NCBI GenBank assembly: GCA_024400755.1
Contig: JAKSMG010000004.1
Span: forward strand, 1-64,000
Direction: 5' to 3'
From: Bacteroidales bacterium
GTDB lineage: Bacteria; Bacteroidota; Bacteroidia; Bacteroidales; WCHB1-69
Length of the DNA stretch: 64,000 bases
The notes beneath the pieces were generated by a model. The model did not search any database. It was not told the origin of the DNA and saw only the letters and a program-made list of their open reading frames with translations. The position numbers were made by a program, and so were the translations under genes. Position 1 is the stretch's first letter, and each line of letters begins with the position of its first letter. Below are positions 42,322 through 51,671 of the stretch, piece after piece.

Positions 42322-44400
42322 ATGATTACAAAGACTGACATACAGAACGTTATATCGCAACAAATGCGTATAAAGCACTTTACCCTTATTTTCACGTTAT
42401 TCCTGCTTCTCCTCCAGATTCCAGCCTCCGCTCAGGGCGAGTGGAAGTGGGCGCACTACTGGAGCGGCGGTGACGGCTCCTACGGTGATTACTTCAACAC
42501 AATTACAAACACCGCCTTCGATGAGGAAGGAAACATCTATATTTACGGAACTATGGGCGGAAGTCCACAGTTTGATGGTCTTACATTTCAATTCGTCAAC
42601 AATGGCACAGTACTAGACAAGAATGATCGTTCCATTCTTTTGGCCAAATTTGACACATTGGGAAATATGTTGTGGTATAAAGTGGTAAAAAGCAGTGTGA
42701 GTCCAGCATTTCCGAGATGGATGGAAGTTCGAAATAATAATATTTACATATCAGGGGATGTGGAAATGGATTATGTTGATTACAATTGGAACAACGTATG
42801 GCTCTACTATCTGGACACCCTAATTCGTGGCTCTCAAGTACACGAGCTTCCTATTGAAAGTCGAAAACCTCCTTATATGACGGGCAGATGGACTTTCTTT
42901 GTGACTTTGAATACGGATGGAGAATTATTACGAGACCATTTTGTTGAAGTTCACTCAAGAGAGTACTATTCTGCTGGAACCGAATCATACCGCGTAGTTA
43001 TGCCACTTTGCGCAAATGCGTTCGGGACAACATCTCCATTCCATGTTGATGATCAAGGGAACATTTACGTTTACACCCAAATTGATTATAGAGGTTCTGA
43101 AAATGACCCATTAACTGTAATAGTCGATGGTGATTCTAACAAAACGTATGAACTATTTTTGCCGGGGAATGTCAGTCCAGAACTTGTCCTATCATCTGGC
43201 ATAAGCAATGCTATATTATACAAATTCTCTCTATCTGGCGAATTGCTACTTTACAAACTACTTGTAGATCACACGGACGGTATTGCTTCATCATATCAAT
43301 ACACTGGTGATAGTGTTAACCGCATCTTTAACACCCATTTTGAAGGATTGTCATTTGACGAAAATGACAATATGTATTTAACCGGCTATTTTCAATTGGC
43401 AGACTGCTATTATGGCTTTGGAGGTGAATCACACAACTATCCTGTTTATATTTGGTGGGATAGTACTCATCATGTCACAATGCATGACATTACGTCTGCC
43501 GAATATTGTAATTTTATAATAAAATGCAACAATGATGGGGAGATTCTTTGGAGCAATCAATTGCACACTATGGGTGAAAATTTTGCTGCAAGGAGTACTT
43601 GGTTCAGGAATGTTATTGCTGACAATTATTTATATCTGCTTGGTTCAGCAGGTTATAATAACGAGTCAATTATTTATTTTGACGATGAAAACTCCCCGCT
43701 TCAAAGATTTCAAGACAGCCATTCCGATATATGTTTCTTTGCCAGATACAATGCCGAAACAGGAGCGTATCTTAATCACGGTATAGTTCCTGCGCTTAAT
43801 GCTACTTCAAGTAAAGCACCAGCTGTGGTGAGCAATCGTGTACTAGCCATTTCTAAATACAATTCAAACACATTGTACGGATTGTCGATGTGGAAAAATG
43901 ACGGTACTTTCATACAAAGTGAAACAATTCAATGTCAAAATCCCAATGCTATCGAAATAATTCATTCGATTGGAGCGTGCGTAAACGACAATGGATATTT
44001 ACTTGCTTCATTTTTGGCGACTTCACCTATAATTTTTAGCAACAACGTTTCTTCCAACTGCCCTTCCGGCCTCTCCAGTGCCGTTTTCGCCCTCTACCAC
44101 GACCCAAGTCTTGCGGAGCCGTTGCCGGAAGACACCACGGGCATTGCCGAGCATAGTGTCAAGGTCAATGTGCGTTTGTGGCCTAATCCCGCAACGGACA
44201 AAATCACCATCGAGAGCGAGGATACGTTCCCGATAAAGTCCGTCTGTATAGCCGACATGCAGGGTACCATCGTAGGCATCCTACCCGTGGATGACACCCA
44301 CTGCACCCTCAACGTCAGCAACCTGTCCGCCGGCACCTACATCGCGCACGTAGAAACCAAGGCCGGCATCAGCGACTGCAAATTCGTGGTGAAGAAGTAA
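42322..44400 (+). CDS. T9SS-sorted surface protein, array copy 5 (chimeric 5' end)
   Basis: Array member of 692 residues from the ATG at 42322, the first ATG after a -7 box; the paralogue-like start is the in-frame ATG at 42364 (MRIKHFTLIFTLF). The 14 extra residues (MITKTDIQNVISQQ) have no counterpart in other copies and look like the start of a different, lost gene. The signal peptide is of the copy 1/2 type, whereas the sequence right after it (GEWKWAHYWSGGDGSYGDYF) is of the copy 4 type and the core is closest to copy 3. The sorting domain is the common one. The core has repeats FDEEGNIYIYGT, KFDTLGNMLWYK and FDENDNMYLTGY. Confidence 0.8.
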   Translation: MITKTDIQNVISQQMRIKHFTLIFTLFLLLLQIPASAQGEWKWAHYWSGGDGSYGDYFNTITNTAFDEEGNIYIYGTMGGSPQFDGLTFQFVNNGTVLDKNDRSILLAKFDTLGNMLWYKVVKSSVSPAFPRWMEVRNNNIYISGDVEMDYVDYNWNNVWLYYLDTLIRGSQVHELPIESRKPPYMTGRWTFFVTLNTDGELLRDHFVEVHSREYYSAGTESYRVVMPLCANAFGTTSPFHVDDQGNIYVYTQIDYRGSENDPLTVIVDGDSNKTYELFLPGNVSPELVLSSGISNAILYKFSLSGELLLYKLLVDHTDGIASSYQYTGDSVNRIFNTHFEGLSFDENDNMYLTGYFQLADCYYGFGGESHNYPVYIWWDSTHHVTMHDITSAEYCNFIIKCNNDGEILWSNQLHTMGENFAARSTWFRNVIADNYLYLLGSAGYNNESIIYFDDENSPLQRFQDSHSDICFFARYNAETGAYLNHGIVPALNATSSKAPAVVSNRVLAISKYNSNTLYGLSMWKNDGTFIQSETIQCQNPNAIEIIHSIGACVNDNGYLLASFLATSPIIFSNNVSSNCPSGLSSAVFALYHDPSLAEPLPEDTTGIAEHSVKVNVRLWPNPATDKITIESEDTFPIKSVCIADMQGTIVGILPVDDTHCTLNVSNLSAGTYIAHVETKAGISDCKFVVKK

Positions 44401-44457
44401 CGAGAGGGTTTAGGGCTCAGGGGTTAGGGTGGCGACGTAATTCCCGAACCTCCGTAG

Positions 44458-44477
44458 GGACGCAATTCATTGCGTCC
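44458..44477. repeat. Intergenic hairpin repeat, array copy 5
   Basis: GGACGCAAT-TC-ATTGCGTCC, 58 bases after the copy 5 stop, followed by two degenerate partial repeats (ATTCATTTCGTCC; GCAATTCATC). The remainder to 44666 has no gene. Confidence 0.7.
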
Positions 44478-44666
44478 GCTGGGATGTTACAATTCATTTC
44501 GTCCGCTGGGATTGCAATTCATCAAAAATTTTCAATGCTCGGAAACTCTTATCCCCCTAAGGAAAAATGTCGTTCTCAGCCTGCAAAATGACCTATAGGC
44601 CTAAAAACTCTTAACTTCTTATCGTCTTAATTTCTTATTTTCTATACAGGGTATGCTCCAGTTCAG

Positions 44667-47600
44667 CTATTTCACCAACGTCTGATAACGTGCCCACTTG
44701 ATTTTGAAGGAGATTTGGGCATCCACCAACTGGTCTTGCGCCTGCCTGTACAGGGTTTGCGCCTCCAAAAGTTCAGAAATAGGTATCATTCCCGCCTGAT
44801 AATTTACCAATGAAGTCTGGGAATTAATCTCGGCATCTTGAACCGTCACTTTCATCAATTCGATTTGATCGGCGGCTTCTGCCAAATTATTCCAGGCCTG
44901 CTGCACCTCCAACATCATCTTTTGAGTCAGGTCGTCACGGTCATTTTCGGCCTTCTGAATCATAATTTTCTGCTGTTGGATCTTATAGGCGGTTTCCCAC
45001 CAATTGGTGAGCGGCACTTGCACCGTGGCAAAAGCCAGACCATTGAATTTATAACGGTCCAGTATCAAATTTCCGTACGAGGCCCCTGCTCCAACCATAA
45101 TATGTGGCAGCGTTTCCCCAATCGTAATTTTCTTCTTCAGCTGCTCGGCACGTACATTCAGATTCAGCAGTTGCGATTCTTTTCGGCGCGACACAGCCGA
45201 GGCTGCGTCTTTTTCTTCCAATTCAAAAGGATATTCTTCAATCACATCCGTCAACTGTAAATTTTCCGAATACTCCACACCAATCACCTGACACAAGGCC
45301 ATCGTGGCAAGCACGATTCCATTATTGACCTTCAACATATTGGATTTGAATTCGTTTTGCTTCAGCACTACCTTTAATTGGTCGTTTTGGGTCACCAGAC
45401 CTGCCTCTTTGGCAGAAGAAACATCTCTATAAAGCGTGTCCAGGAAAACCATTGCCTGCTGCAAGGTTTTCTTTTTCTCCTGAAGCGAAACCACCAACCA
45501 ATAGCCCTCTTCCGTTTGCTGTACCAATTTTTCCCTGGTCAGTTCATTCTGCAATTCCGCCGCTTCAACGCCTACTTTTGCCAATTTGCTTCCGTTCACG
45601 ATTTGTCCGCCCATAAACACGGGCTGCACTGCCGTGGCACCCACTGTCAAGCCATTTTCGCACAATGAGATGCTGTTGGGCAGGCCCATCGTGGCACCAT
45701 ATTCAGCATACATATTATAAAGCATTTGACGTGCTTCCGCATTTTTCACGTCTTCAATACCAAATTCAATCAATGGATTAAGCGTTTGGTAGCCGCCCGC
45801 CACGACGCTGATATTGGGAAAATATTTGGTCAGCACCTGATTTTGCACTTTGCGTGCCGCCAGCACATCCAATGCCGCATTTTTCACCGCCACGTTATTC
45901 TGCAATGCCAACGACTTGCAACTATCCAGCGACAGCGACTGGGCGGAAGCAAACGGCATCGCAAGACATAACAACATTATGGTAATGATGTGTTTTTTAA
46001 GATGTTTTACCAAGGCTAAATTCATTTTTTTATCATTACTTTCGAAAAGTTGCCAATAGCAAACCGGCAAGAGTGTTACCACAAAGGGGAAAGAAAAAAT
46101 CGTACCGAAACAGATGACCACACCCATAGGCATCCAAAGGGAAGTATGGGCGATAATCATCGGCACCACACCCAAAGCCGCGGCGGCAGAAGTCAAGAAA
46201 ATCGGACGCAATCGGCGCTTGCCTGCCTCAAAAGCGGCTTCCCGTGCCGACAAATGATTATCTATACGCAAAGTTTCCGCATATTCAAACATGATAATGC
46301 CGTTTCGCACGATAATGCCAATCAGACTTACCAAACCCAACACCGCCGTAATACTGAAATCCAAGCCAAAAAGCGTTAGACCAAGAGTGGCACCGAAAAT
46401 ACATATAAACGAGGCCGACATATTCAGCATCACCAACTTAATATGATGAAAATGGTAGAGCAAAAAGGCAAACAGCACCAGTAATGCCGCTAAAATTGAC
46501 AGCACAATCTGTGGAATTACACTATCGTTGGCACCACTCAAGCCGCCATATTCCACCAACACATTTTCGGGTTTATAGGTATTGAAATCATTCTCCACAT
46601 AATTTTTAATCTGCTTCATCAGTCTGGGTTCGCTAAAACCGTACTTGATATCGGCACCCACCGTCACCGTACGCACACTATTGCGTCTGTTGATGGTTGC
46701 GTCGTGGTATTCCGGCACCACGGTCGCCACTTGACGCAAGGGCACCCACGTTCCCGGAATGGAAGTCGGAATCATCACCGATTCCAAATCCTGATAGGAC
46801 ATATCGTCATTCTCCTGCAAAGAATACAGCATCACGGGCACCTTGTAGTCGCCTTCCCAAACCGTGGTCAGCTCCTGGCCGCCCAACACCGACGACAAAT
46901 ACAGCGACAAAACACTCTGCGTCACGCCCAGACGCGTGGCCTCATCCGTATTCAGCACCACCCTGATGTTCTGGCTGGTTTCATCCAAATCCGAATGAAT
47001 CCAAGTCAGTTCAGGAATCGTATTCAAAAAGCGTTTCAACGAGTCGGCTGCCACCTTCAATGAGTCCAAATCTCCACCAGACAAACGGATTTCGATAGGA
47101 TTTCCCACCGCCTGATAGTCCATTTGCTTAAAACGGGCATACGCATTAGGGAAATAGTGTTCATATTTCGGACCGTATTCCTTCAACAAAGCACGCGTAT
47201 CGTCCTCTCCAGTCGTATTGACAATAAACTGAGCGTAGCTCTTTTTGGCCATCTGCGGTGCGTATGTCGCATGGAAACGTGGGGAAGCACAGCCCACAAA
47301 AGAAGTCACACCTGTCACCCGCTTATCCTGTCGCAAAATCTGACTCAAACTATCGGCTATCGCAGCGGTCTGTTCCAAAGTGCTTCCTTCCTGCAAATGT
47401 ATTTCCACCGCAAAACAGTTTCTGTCGGCCTTTGGCAACATCTGCACATCCAAATTCAGAAACAAAACAATCCCCAGCAACACTGCCGAAACAGTGCATA
47501 AGATGGTGATGGCAGGATGAACAAAACATTTTTCCAATATTTTATTGTATGTATTTTGCAGAAAATCGAAAAACCAGTTCTGTGCCTTTTCAAATTTTCC

Positions 47601-49115
47601 AATTTTTTGTGTGGGCAGACGCCTTTTGATAAACTGCGTTGACAGGAACGGAATTACCCAGACCGCATAAAAAATAGAAGCTACCAGGGCGAAAGTGATG
47701 GTCCAAGGGAACAATTGCACAAAATCGCCCAACGGCCCCGTAATAATCTTTGTCATTGGGAAAAACATACCCGAAATGGCCAAAGTGGCCAGTGACATCG
47801 GCACAAACAGCTGTTTGGTACTTGTCACCGCCGAATACCAGCGCGAATGCCCTTCATTCAGAAAATCCACATAACCATCAATAATGATTACGGAATCATC
47901 CACAATCAAGCCCAAAACTACAATCAAAGCGGCCAAAGTCACCGTATTCAACTCAATGCCACACAAATACATAAAGCCCAAAGTGATGGCCGTGCAGACC
48001 GGCACACTCGTACTGGCCACCAATGCCGTACGCAGCGGGAACAGTAACATCATCACCACGATAATGACAATGATGGAGATCAGCAAGTCGCGCAAAAAAG
48101 ACAACACCGAATCGTTTACCACTTGCGGCTGGTTGGTGATTTTATGGATTTGCACATCCGGAGGCAGCGTCTGCTTCACATTTTCGATGCGTTTTTCCAC
48201 TTCCTTGCCGAAAGCCACAATATTGTTACCCGGTGACATTTCCATAGAGATAATCACCGCTTCCGCCGTGTCATAATTCACATAACTTTTCGGGGTTGCA
48301 TATCTCCGCTTAATTTTCGCAATATCACGCAGTCTGATGACATTTCCCGTCGGATCGGCATAGATAATCTGTTCTCCCACTTCATATTCGGACTGATAAG
48401 GAATAGACAAATGCACCATAGACTCGCCTGCCTCATTTTCGATGGTACCGCCAATGGTACGGAATCCCTGAGTGGCCAACTCCACCAGCAACGAACGCTG
48501 GCTGATGCCGTATGCTGCCAACTTTTCCTGGTCTATCAGCACCGCGATTTCCTCTTTCTGCTGGCCCAAGATCTTCAAATTTCCCATAGCGGGAATCGTA
48601 CGCAACTGCTCATTGATTTGGTCGGCGAAGGTCTCCAATTCGCGGGGCGTGCGGTCGGGCGACTCCACCGCCAAAAGCATAGACGACGTATTGCCAAAAT
48701 CATCTACCACCACCACTTCCAAGACACCCGCCGGCAAGGAGGTCTTCTTAAACAAAGTCAAACCGTGTCGAATCTTCGACCAAACCTCATCTTTGTCTTC
48801 CACCGTCACGCGAAGTTCGGCAAAAATATAGACAATTCCGTTTTCCGAAACAGAATGCGTTTTCTCTTTATCAATTTCATCGTAAGTAAAAAGAAAATCT
48901 TCCAACGGCTTGGTTACCTGTTCCTCAATTTCCGTGGCTGACGCACCAGGATAGATGGCGGCCACGACTCCCTGGCGAATGGTGAACTGCGGAAATTCAT
49001 CCTTGTTCATCTTCGTCATACTGTAAAAGCCCAACACCACCAAGCACGACACTATCAAGAAGATAATCTTATGATAGCGCATTGCGGACTGTATATGATT
49101 TGTTTTTTTAGACAC
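44667..49115 (-). CDS. RND efflux pump fused to a TolC-like outer membrane factor
   Basis: One uninterrupted 1482-residue frame. Residues 1-1030 are an RND transporter with the usual twelve membrane segments in two halves; the proton-relay aspartates are D406 and D407 in LIVDDSVIIIDG, the same place as in AcrB. Residues 1031-1482 are a TolC-type outer membrane factor, beginning with an internal signal-like sequence (HIITIMLLCLAMPFASAQ) and SLSLDSCKSLALQNNVAVKNA, and ending VNYQAGMIPISELLEAQTLYRQAQDQL. RND-TolC fusions are known in Bacteroidota CzcA-like pumps; the internal signal peptide implies cleavage or internal initiation at Met1031 (46025). The substrate is unknown. It is the last gene of the TetR operon. 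Confidence 0.9.
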   Translation of the reverse strand: MSKKTNHIQSAMRYHKIIFLIVSCLVVLGFYSMTKMNKDEFPQFTIRQGVVAAIYPGASATEIEEQVTKPLEDFLFTYDEIDKEKTHSVSENGIVYIFAELRVTVEDKDEVWSKIRHGLTLFKKTSLPAGVLEVVVVDDFGNTSSMLLAVESPDRTPRELETFADQINEQLRTIPAMGNLKILGQQKEEIAVLIDQEKLAAYGISQRSLLVELATQGFRTIGGTIENEAGESMVHLSIPYQSEYEVGEQIIYADPTGNVIRLRDIAKIKRRYATPKSYVNYDTAEAVIISMEMSPGNNIVAFGKEVEKRIENVKQTLPPDVQIHKITNQPQVVNDSVLSFLRDLLISIIVIIVVMMLLFPLRTALVASTSVPVCTAITLGFMYLCGIELNTVTLAALIVVLGLIVDDSVIIIDGYVDFLNEGHSRWYSAVTSTKQLFVPMSLATLAISGMFFPMTKIITGPLGDFVQLFPWTITFALVASIFYAVWVIPFLSTQFIKRRLPTQKIGKFEKAQNWFFDFLQNTYNKILEKCFVHPAITILCTVSAVLLGIVLFLNLDVQMLPKADRNCFAVEIHLQEGSTLEQTAAIADSLSQILRQDKRVTGVTSFVGCASPRFHATYAPQMAKKSYAQFIVNTTGEDDTRALLKEYGPKYEHYFPNAYARFKQMDYQAVGNPIEIRLSGGDLDSLKVAADSLKRFLNTIPELTWIHSDLDETSQNIRVVLNTDEATRLGVTQSVLSLYLSSVLGGQELTTVWEGDYKVPVMLYSLQENDDMSYQDLESVMIPTSIPGTWVPLRQVATVVPEYHDATINRRNSVRTVTVGADIKYGFSEPRLMKQIKNYVENDFNTYKPENVLVEYGGLSGANDSVIPQIVLSILAALLVLFAFLLYHFHHIKLVMLNMSASFICIFGATLGLTLFGLDFSITAVLGLVSLIGIIVRNGIIMFEYAETLRIDNHLSAREAAFEAGKRRLRPIFLTSAAAALGVVPMIIAHTSLWMPMGVVICFGTIFSFPFVVTLLPVCYWQLFESNDKKMNLALVKHLKKHIITIMLLCLAMPFASAQSLSLDSCKSLALQNNVAVKNAALDVLAARKVQNQVLTKYFPNISVVAGGYQTLNPLIEFGIEDVKNAEARQMLYNMYAEYGATMGLPNSISLCENGLTVGATAVQPVFMGGQIVNGSKLAKVGVEAAELQNELTREKLVQQTEEGYWLVVSLQEKKKTLQQAMVFLDTLYRDVSSAKEAGLVTQNDQLKVVLKQNEFKSNMLKVNNGIVLATMALCQVIGVEYSENLQLTDVIEEYPFELEEKDAASAVSRRKESQLLNLNVRAEQLKKKITIGETLPHIMVGAGASYGNLILDRYKFNGLAFATVQVPLTNWWETAYKIQQQKIMIQKAENDRDDLTQKMMLEVQQAWNNLAEAADQIELMKVTVQDAEINSQTSLVNYQAGMIPISELLEAQTLYRQAQDQLVDAQISFKIKWARYQTLVK

Positions 49116-49180
49116 TGGATAAAGTTTTTATCTGTTCAAATTTATTGAAAACACGGCAACAATTTCTGTTACCTTTTATA

Positions 49181-50245
49181 TTATTCGGCAATGACGATTT
49201 CGGCACCCGTGAACAACTTTTGCTGGCCCGCCACAATCAACGTGTCGTCCTGGTAAAGCCCCTTGGTTACCAGAACACCATTCACCACGTATTCCGAAGC
49301 CTCGATAATGCGGCGTTCGGGCTTTCCGTTTTTCACGAGCCATATACTCAGACCTTCTGGTCGAGTTTGGACGCAATTGGCAGGAATGACGAAACCGGCT
49401 TCATTAGACTGTGAAAAATACACTTTGCAGACCATTCCCGGCAACAGTTTTCGGTTGGCATTGGGCAAATCAATCTTCACTTGGTAGCTATGTGCCACTG
49501 GATTCGACGCGATACTCTTTTCCGACACTTTCCCTTTCAGCACCAAATCGTTTAACGCCGGCACCACGATTTCTGTTTCGCGTCCGATAGGAACCGCCGA
49601 CACTTCGTTTTCCGGAACGGCAAACACCACCGACACCTGGTTGACGCCCAAAAGTGTTACAGCAGGTTCACCAGGCAGCAGTGCCCCTCCCACCTTGGCA
49701 TTGCAAGTTCCCACAACTCCTGCACAAGGGGCATACAGTTCACAATCATTCAGCTGTTTTTGAGCGATTTGTTCCAAAGAGCGTGCCTTTTCCAAATTGG
49801 TCAGCATTTCCACCCATTTCACTTCCGCCAGACTGCCCTTCTCATAAACCTGTTTCAAACGCCGATAGGCATCTTCGGCCTGTTCCAGCTGTGCCTTTGC
49901 CGAATTATAGGCACTTTGTGCATTGGTCTTATTCACGGTCACCAACAACTGCCCTTCTTTTACATAATCACCTTCATGCACCATCACCTTTTCTACTTTT
50001 CCGCCCGTGGCAAACGATAACGCCAATGACACGCTTTCCTCAATTTCGCCCACGTAGGTACGCACCATTCCGCTACGAATGGTGTCAATCGTTACGATTT
50101 CCACCTTGATGGGAGCAACTTTGTCCGCCTTGCCTTCCCGTTTGCAAGAAGAAAACATCAAAATGGTCATAGGAAGCATCAACAAGCCCAAAACCACTGT
50201 TTTTCTTCTATTTTTGACATAAAAAAAGTATTTATTTTTCATCAT
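49181..50245 (-). CDS. RND efflux periplasmic adaptor (membrane fusion protein)
   Basis: A 354-residue adaptor with a lipoprotein-type N-terminus (LLMLPMTILMFSSC, Cys at about residue 34). Family order is visible: barrel-sandwich (lipoyl-like) half VEKVMVHEGDYVKEGQLLVTV, a coiled-coil hairpin (NAQSAYNSAKAQLEQAEDAYRRLKQVYEKGSLAEVKWVEML), the second lipoyl half (LNDCELYAPCAGVVGTCNAKVGGALLPG), and beta-barrel and membrane-proximal domains. It bridges the RND pump to the outer membrane factor. It lies 65 bases upstream of the pump gene. Confidence 0.93.
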   Translation of the reverse strand: MMKNKYFFYVKNRRKTVVLGLLMLPMTILMFSSCKREGKADKVAPIKVEIVTIDTIRSGMVRTYVGEIEESVSLALSFATGGKVEKVMVHEGDYVKEGQLLVTVNKTNAQSAYNSAKAQLEQAEDAYRRLKQVYEKGSLAEVKWVEMLTNLEKARSLEQIAQKQLNDCELYAPCAGVVGTCNAKVGGALLPGEPAVTLLGVNQVSVVFAVPENEVSAVPIGRETEIVVPALNDLVLKGKVSEKSIASNPVAHSYQVKIDLPNANRKLLPGMVCKVYFSQSNEAGFVIPANCVQTRPEGLSIWLVKNGKPERRIIEASEYVVNGVLVTKGLYQDDTLIVAGQQKLFTGAEIVIAE

Positions 50246-50255
50246 AGTATCTTTT

Positions 50256-50756
50256 TTAATTCTTTTCAGCCAATACGGATATTTTTTTCGCTTTCATAAA
50301 AGTTCCCTCGCCATCTTCCCTGACGCCCGTCCAACTTTCTTCGGCAATAATCATATTGTCATTGATAATACCCTTGCCCGATGCGGTTATTCTATACAGT
50401 TTACCAATCTGCAAGGAATTTAATGCCGTATCGGCCGTACTGAACTTGGTAAAATATTCGTGGGAGTCAAAGAAAATAGAATCCCCCTTGATTTTCCCGG
50501 TACAGGAATAATTGCTTCCATTCATCGTATTGAAAGTCACGATGATATCGCCTTTATTTCCCTTTTTGTCGGCCAAAATGTTCATTTGACCACGTTCCGA
50601 GTAGAAAATAAAAGCCGTATTGCCTTCCGCATCGGTAAAATCCACTTTCCCGGACATTTTAAAGCTATAATCTCCGGAAGCTTTTTTCACTTCCTTATTG
50701 CACGACACGCAAACCATTGCCACCATTAGCAACAAACACAAAATGTTTTTTTTCAT
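50256..50756 (-). CDS. Putative lipoprotein in efflux operon
   Basis: A 166-residue protein with a lipoprotein signal (ILCLLLMVAMVCVSC, Cys at about 19) and a strand-rich domain (SFKMSGKVDFTDAEGNTAFIFYSERGQMNI, GKIKGDSIFFDSHEYF). No family recognised. It sits between tetR (four bases) and the adaptor gene (10 bases) on the same strand and is likely a periplasmic accessory or sensor of the efflux system; that role is inferred from context only. Confidence 0.65.
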   Translation of the reverse strand: MKKNILCLLLMVAMVCVSCNKEVKKASGDYSFKMSGKVDFTDAEGNTAFIFYSERGQMNILADKKGNKGDIIVTFNTMNGSNYSCTGKIKGDSIFFDSHEYFTKFSTADTALNSLQIGKLYRITASGKGIINDNMIIAEESWTGVREDGEGTFMKAKKISVLAEKN

Positions 50757-50760
50757 ATTT

Positions 50761-51429
50761 TTACTTTTTAGATTTTCTATTGATTTTTAATAACATCACG
50801 CCAATTTTTTCTTTTTTAGAATCAAGTTTATTTTCCACACTATCAATAATGACATTCACCAAATGCGTATAAGAAACCTTATATTGCTCATATTTGTCTT
50901 CGACGAAGAAAGCATAATTCATACCCTGCAGTGCCATCTGCATCATATCGGCATACGCCAACGCAAAATTGGCCGACTCACATTCGTTGAACTCATTTCG
51001 CACGTGGACTTCGCAAATACGCTGAAACAGAGAATGTTCCCAATGATTAAATTCTTGAACGATTTCGTTGACATTGAGCAACTGATAAGCCATATCATCC
51101 TGAAATTTGGTTTTCAGCACCTGGCAAAACGCCAACGCCCCACGTATCAGTTCCGGACGCAGCAACAGATAGGCCTTCAAGAGTGAACAGGGACGCTTCC
51201 TGATGTTCTTGTCCAAAATCTCATTGGCCTTGTCCCTAATATCATCCATTTCACGAATCAAAACTTTTCGGAAAATATCTTCCTTTCCCGTGAAATAATT
51301 ATATAACGAACGTTTTGACTTATGGGCGGCCTTTGCGATATCGTCCATAGACGTTTTTTCAATGCCATAGTGGCCGAACAGCTTTTCAGCCACCGCCAAC
51401 ACAGATTCTGTCACTTGGTCGTTATTCAT
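50761..51429 (-). CDS. TetR family transcriptional regulator
   Basis: About 222 residues. The N-terminal helix-turn-helix domain is canonical: AVAEKLFGHYGIEKTSMDDIAKAAHKSKRSLYNYFTGKEDIFRKVL. The C-terminal ligand domain is all-helical. As first gene of the operon with a lipoprotein, adaptor and RND-TolC gene, it most likely represses its own operon and responds to a pump substrate. The ATG at 51429 was chosen because the upstream alternative at 51459 lies within the -7 box. Confidence 0.9.
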   Translation of the reverse strand: MNNDQVTESVLAVAEKLFGHYGIEKTSMDDIAKAAHKSKRSLYNYFTGKEDIFRKVLIREMDDIRDKANEILDKNIRKRPCSLLKAYLLLRPELIRGALAFCQVLKTKFQDDMAYQLLNVNEIVQEFNHWEHSLFQRICEVHVRNEFNECESANFALAYADMMQMALQGMNYAFFVEDKYEQYKVSYTHLVNVIIDSVENKLDSKKEKIGVMLLKINRKSKK

Positions 51430-51456
51430 ATTTTGCACATATTTCGTTTCAGCGTG

Positions 51457-51464
51457 CAAAAATA
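51457..51464 (-). promoter_or_regulatory. -7 promoter box for the efflux operon
   Basis: TATTTTTG on the minus strand, 27 bases before the TetR ATG. The A/T-rich region 51430-51500 is where a TetR operator is expected; no clear palindrome was identified. Confidence 0.65.
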
Positions 51465-51507
51465 CAAAAAATATTTCAAAAATAAAATGGAATTATCCTT
51501 TTAAATA

Positions 51508-51535
51508 GTAGCGACGTGGTGCACCGCGTCGCTAC
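51508..51535. repeat. 28-bp palindromic intergenic repeat
   Basis: GTAGCGACG and CGTCGCTAC flank a GTGCAC core. A related sequence (GTGGCGCGCCGCATCTCTAC) occurs at 51680-51699. This belongs to a group of palindromic intergenic repeats, loosely similar to the GTAGGGACG hairpins of the surface-gene array. Confidence 0.65.
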
Positions 51536-51600
51536 AAATCACAAATCACAAATCCCAGATCACAGATCAAGCCGACATAACCACCCCGGCCTTCGGCCAC

Positions 51601-51671
51601 CCCTCCTTTTTGTTGTGTATCTCAGACTACTTTACATATTTCAATCCATTGAACTACACAACAAAGGAGGG
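51601..51671. repeat. 71-bp inverted-repeat element
   Basis: CCCTCCTTTTTGTTGTGTA at the left pairs with TACACAACAAAGGAGGG at the right (17 pairs with a TT bulge) around a 35-base A/T-rich centre. It is non-coding and lies in the 550-base gap between tetR and the methyltransferase. A mobile or structured RNA element is possible. Confidence 0.6.
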
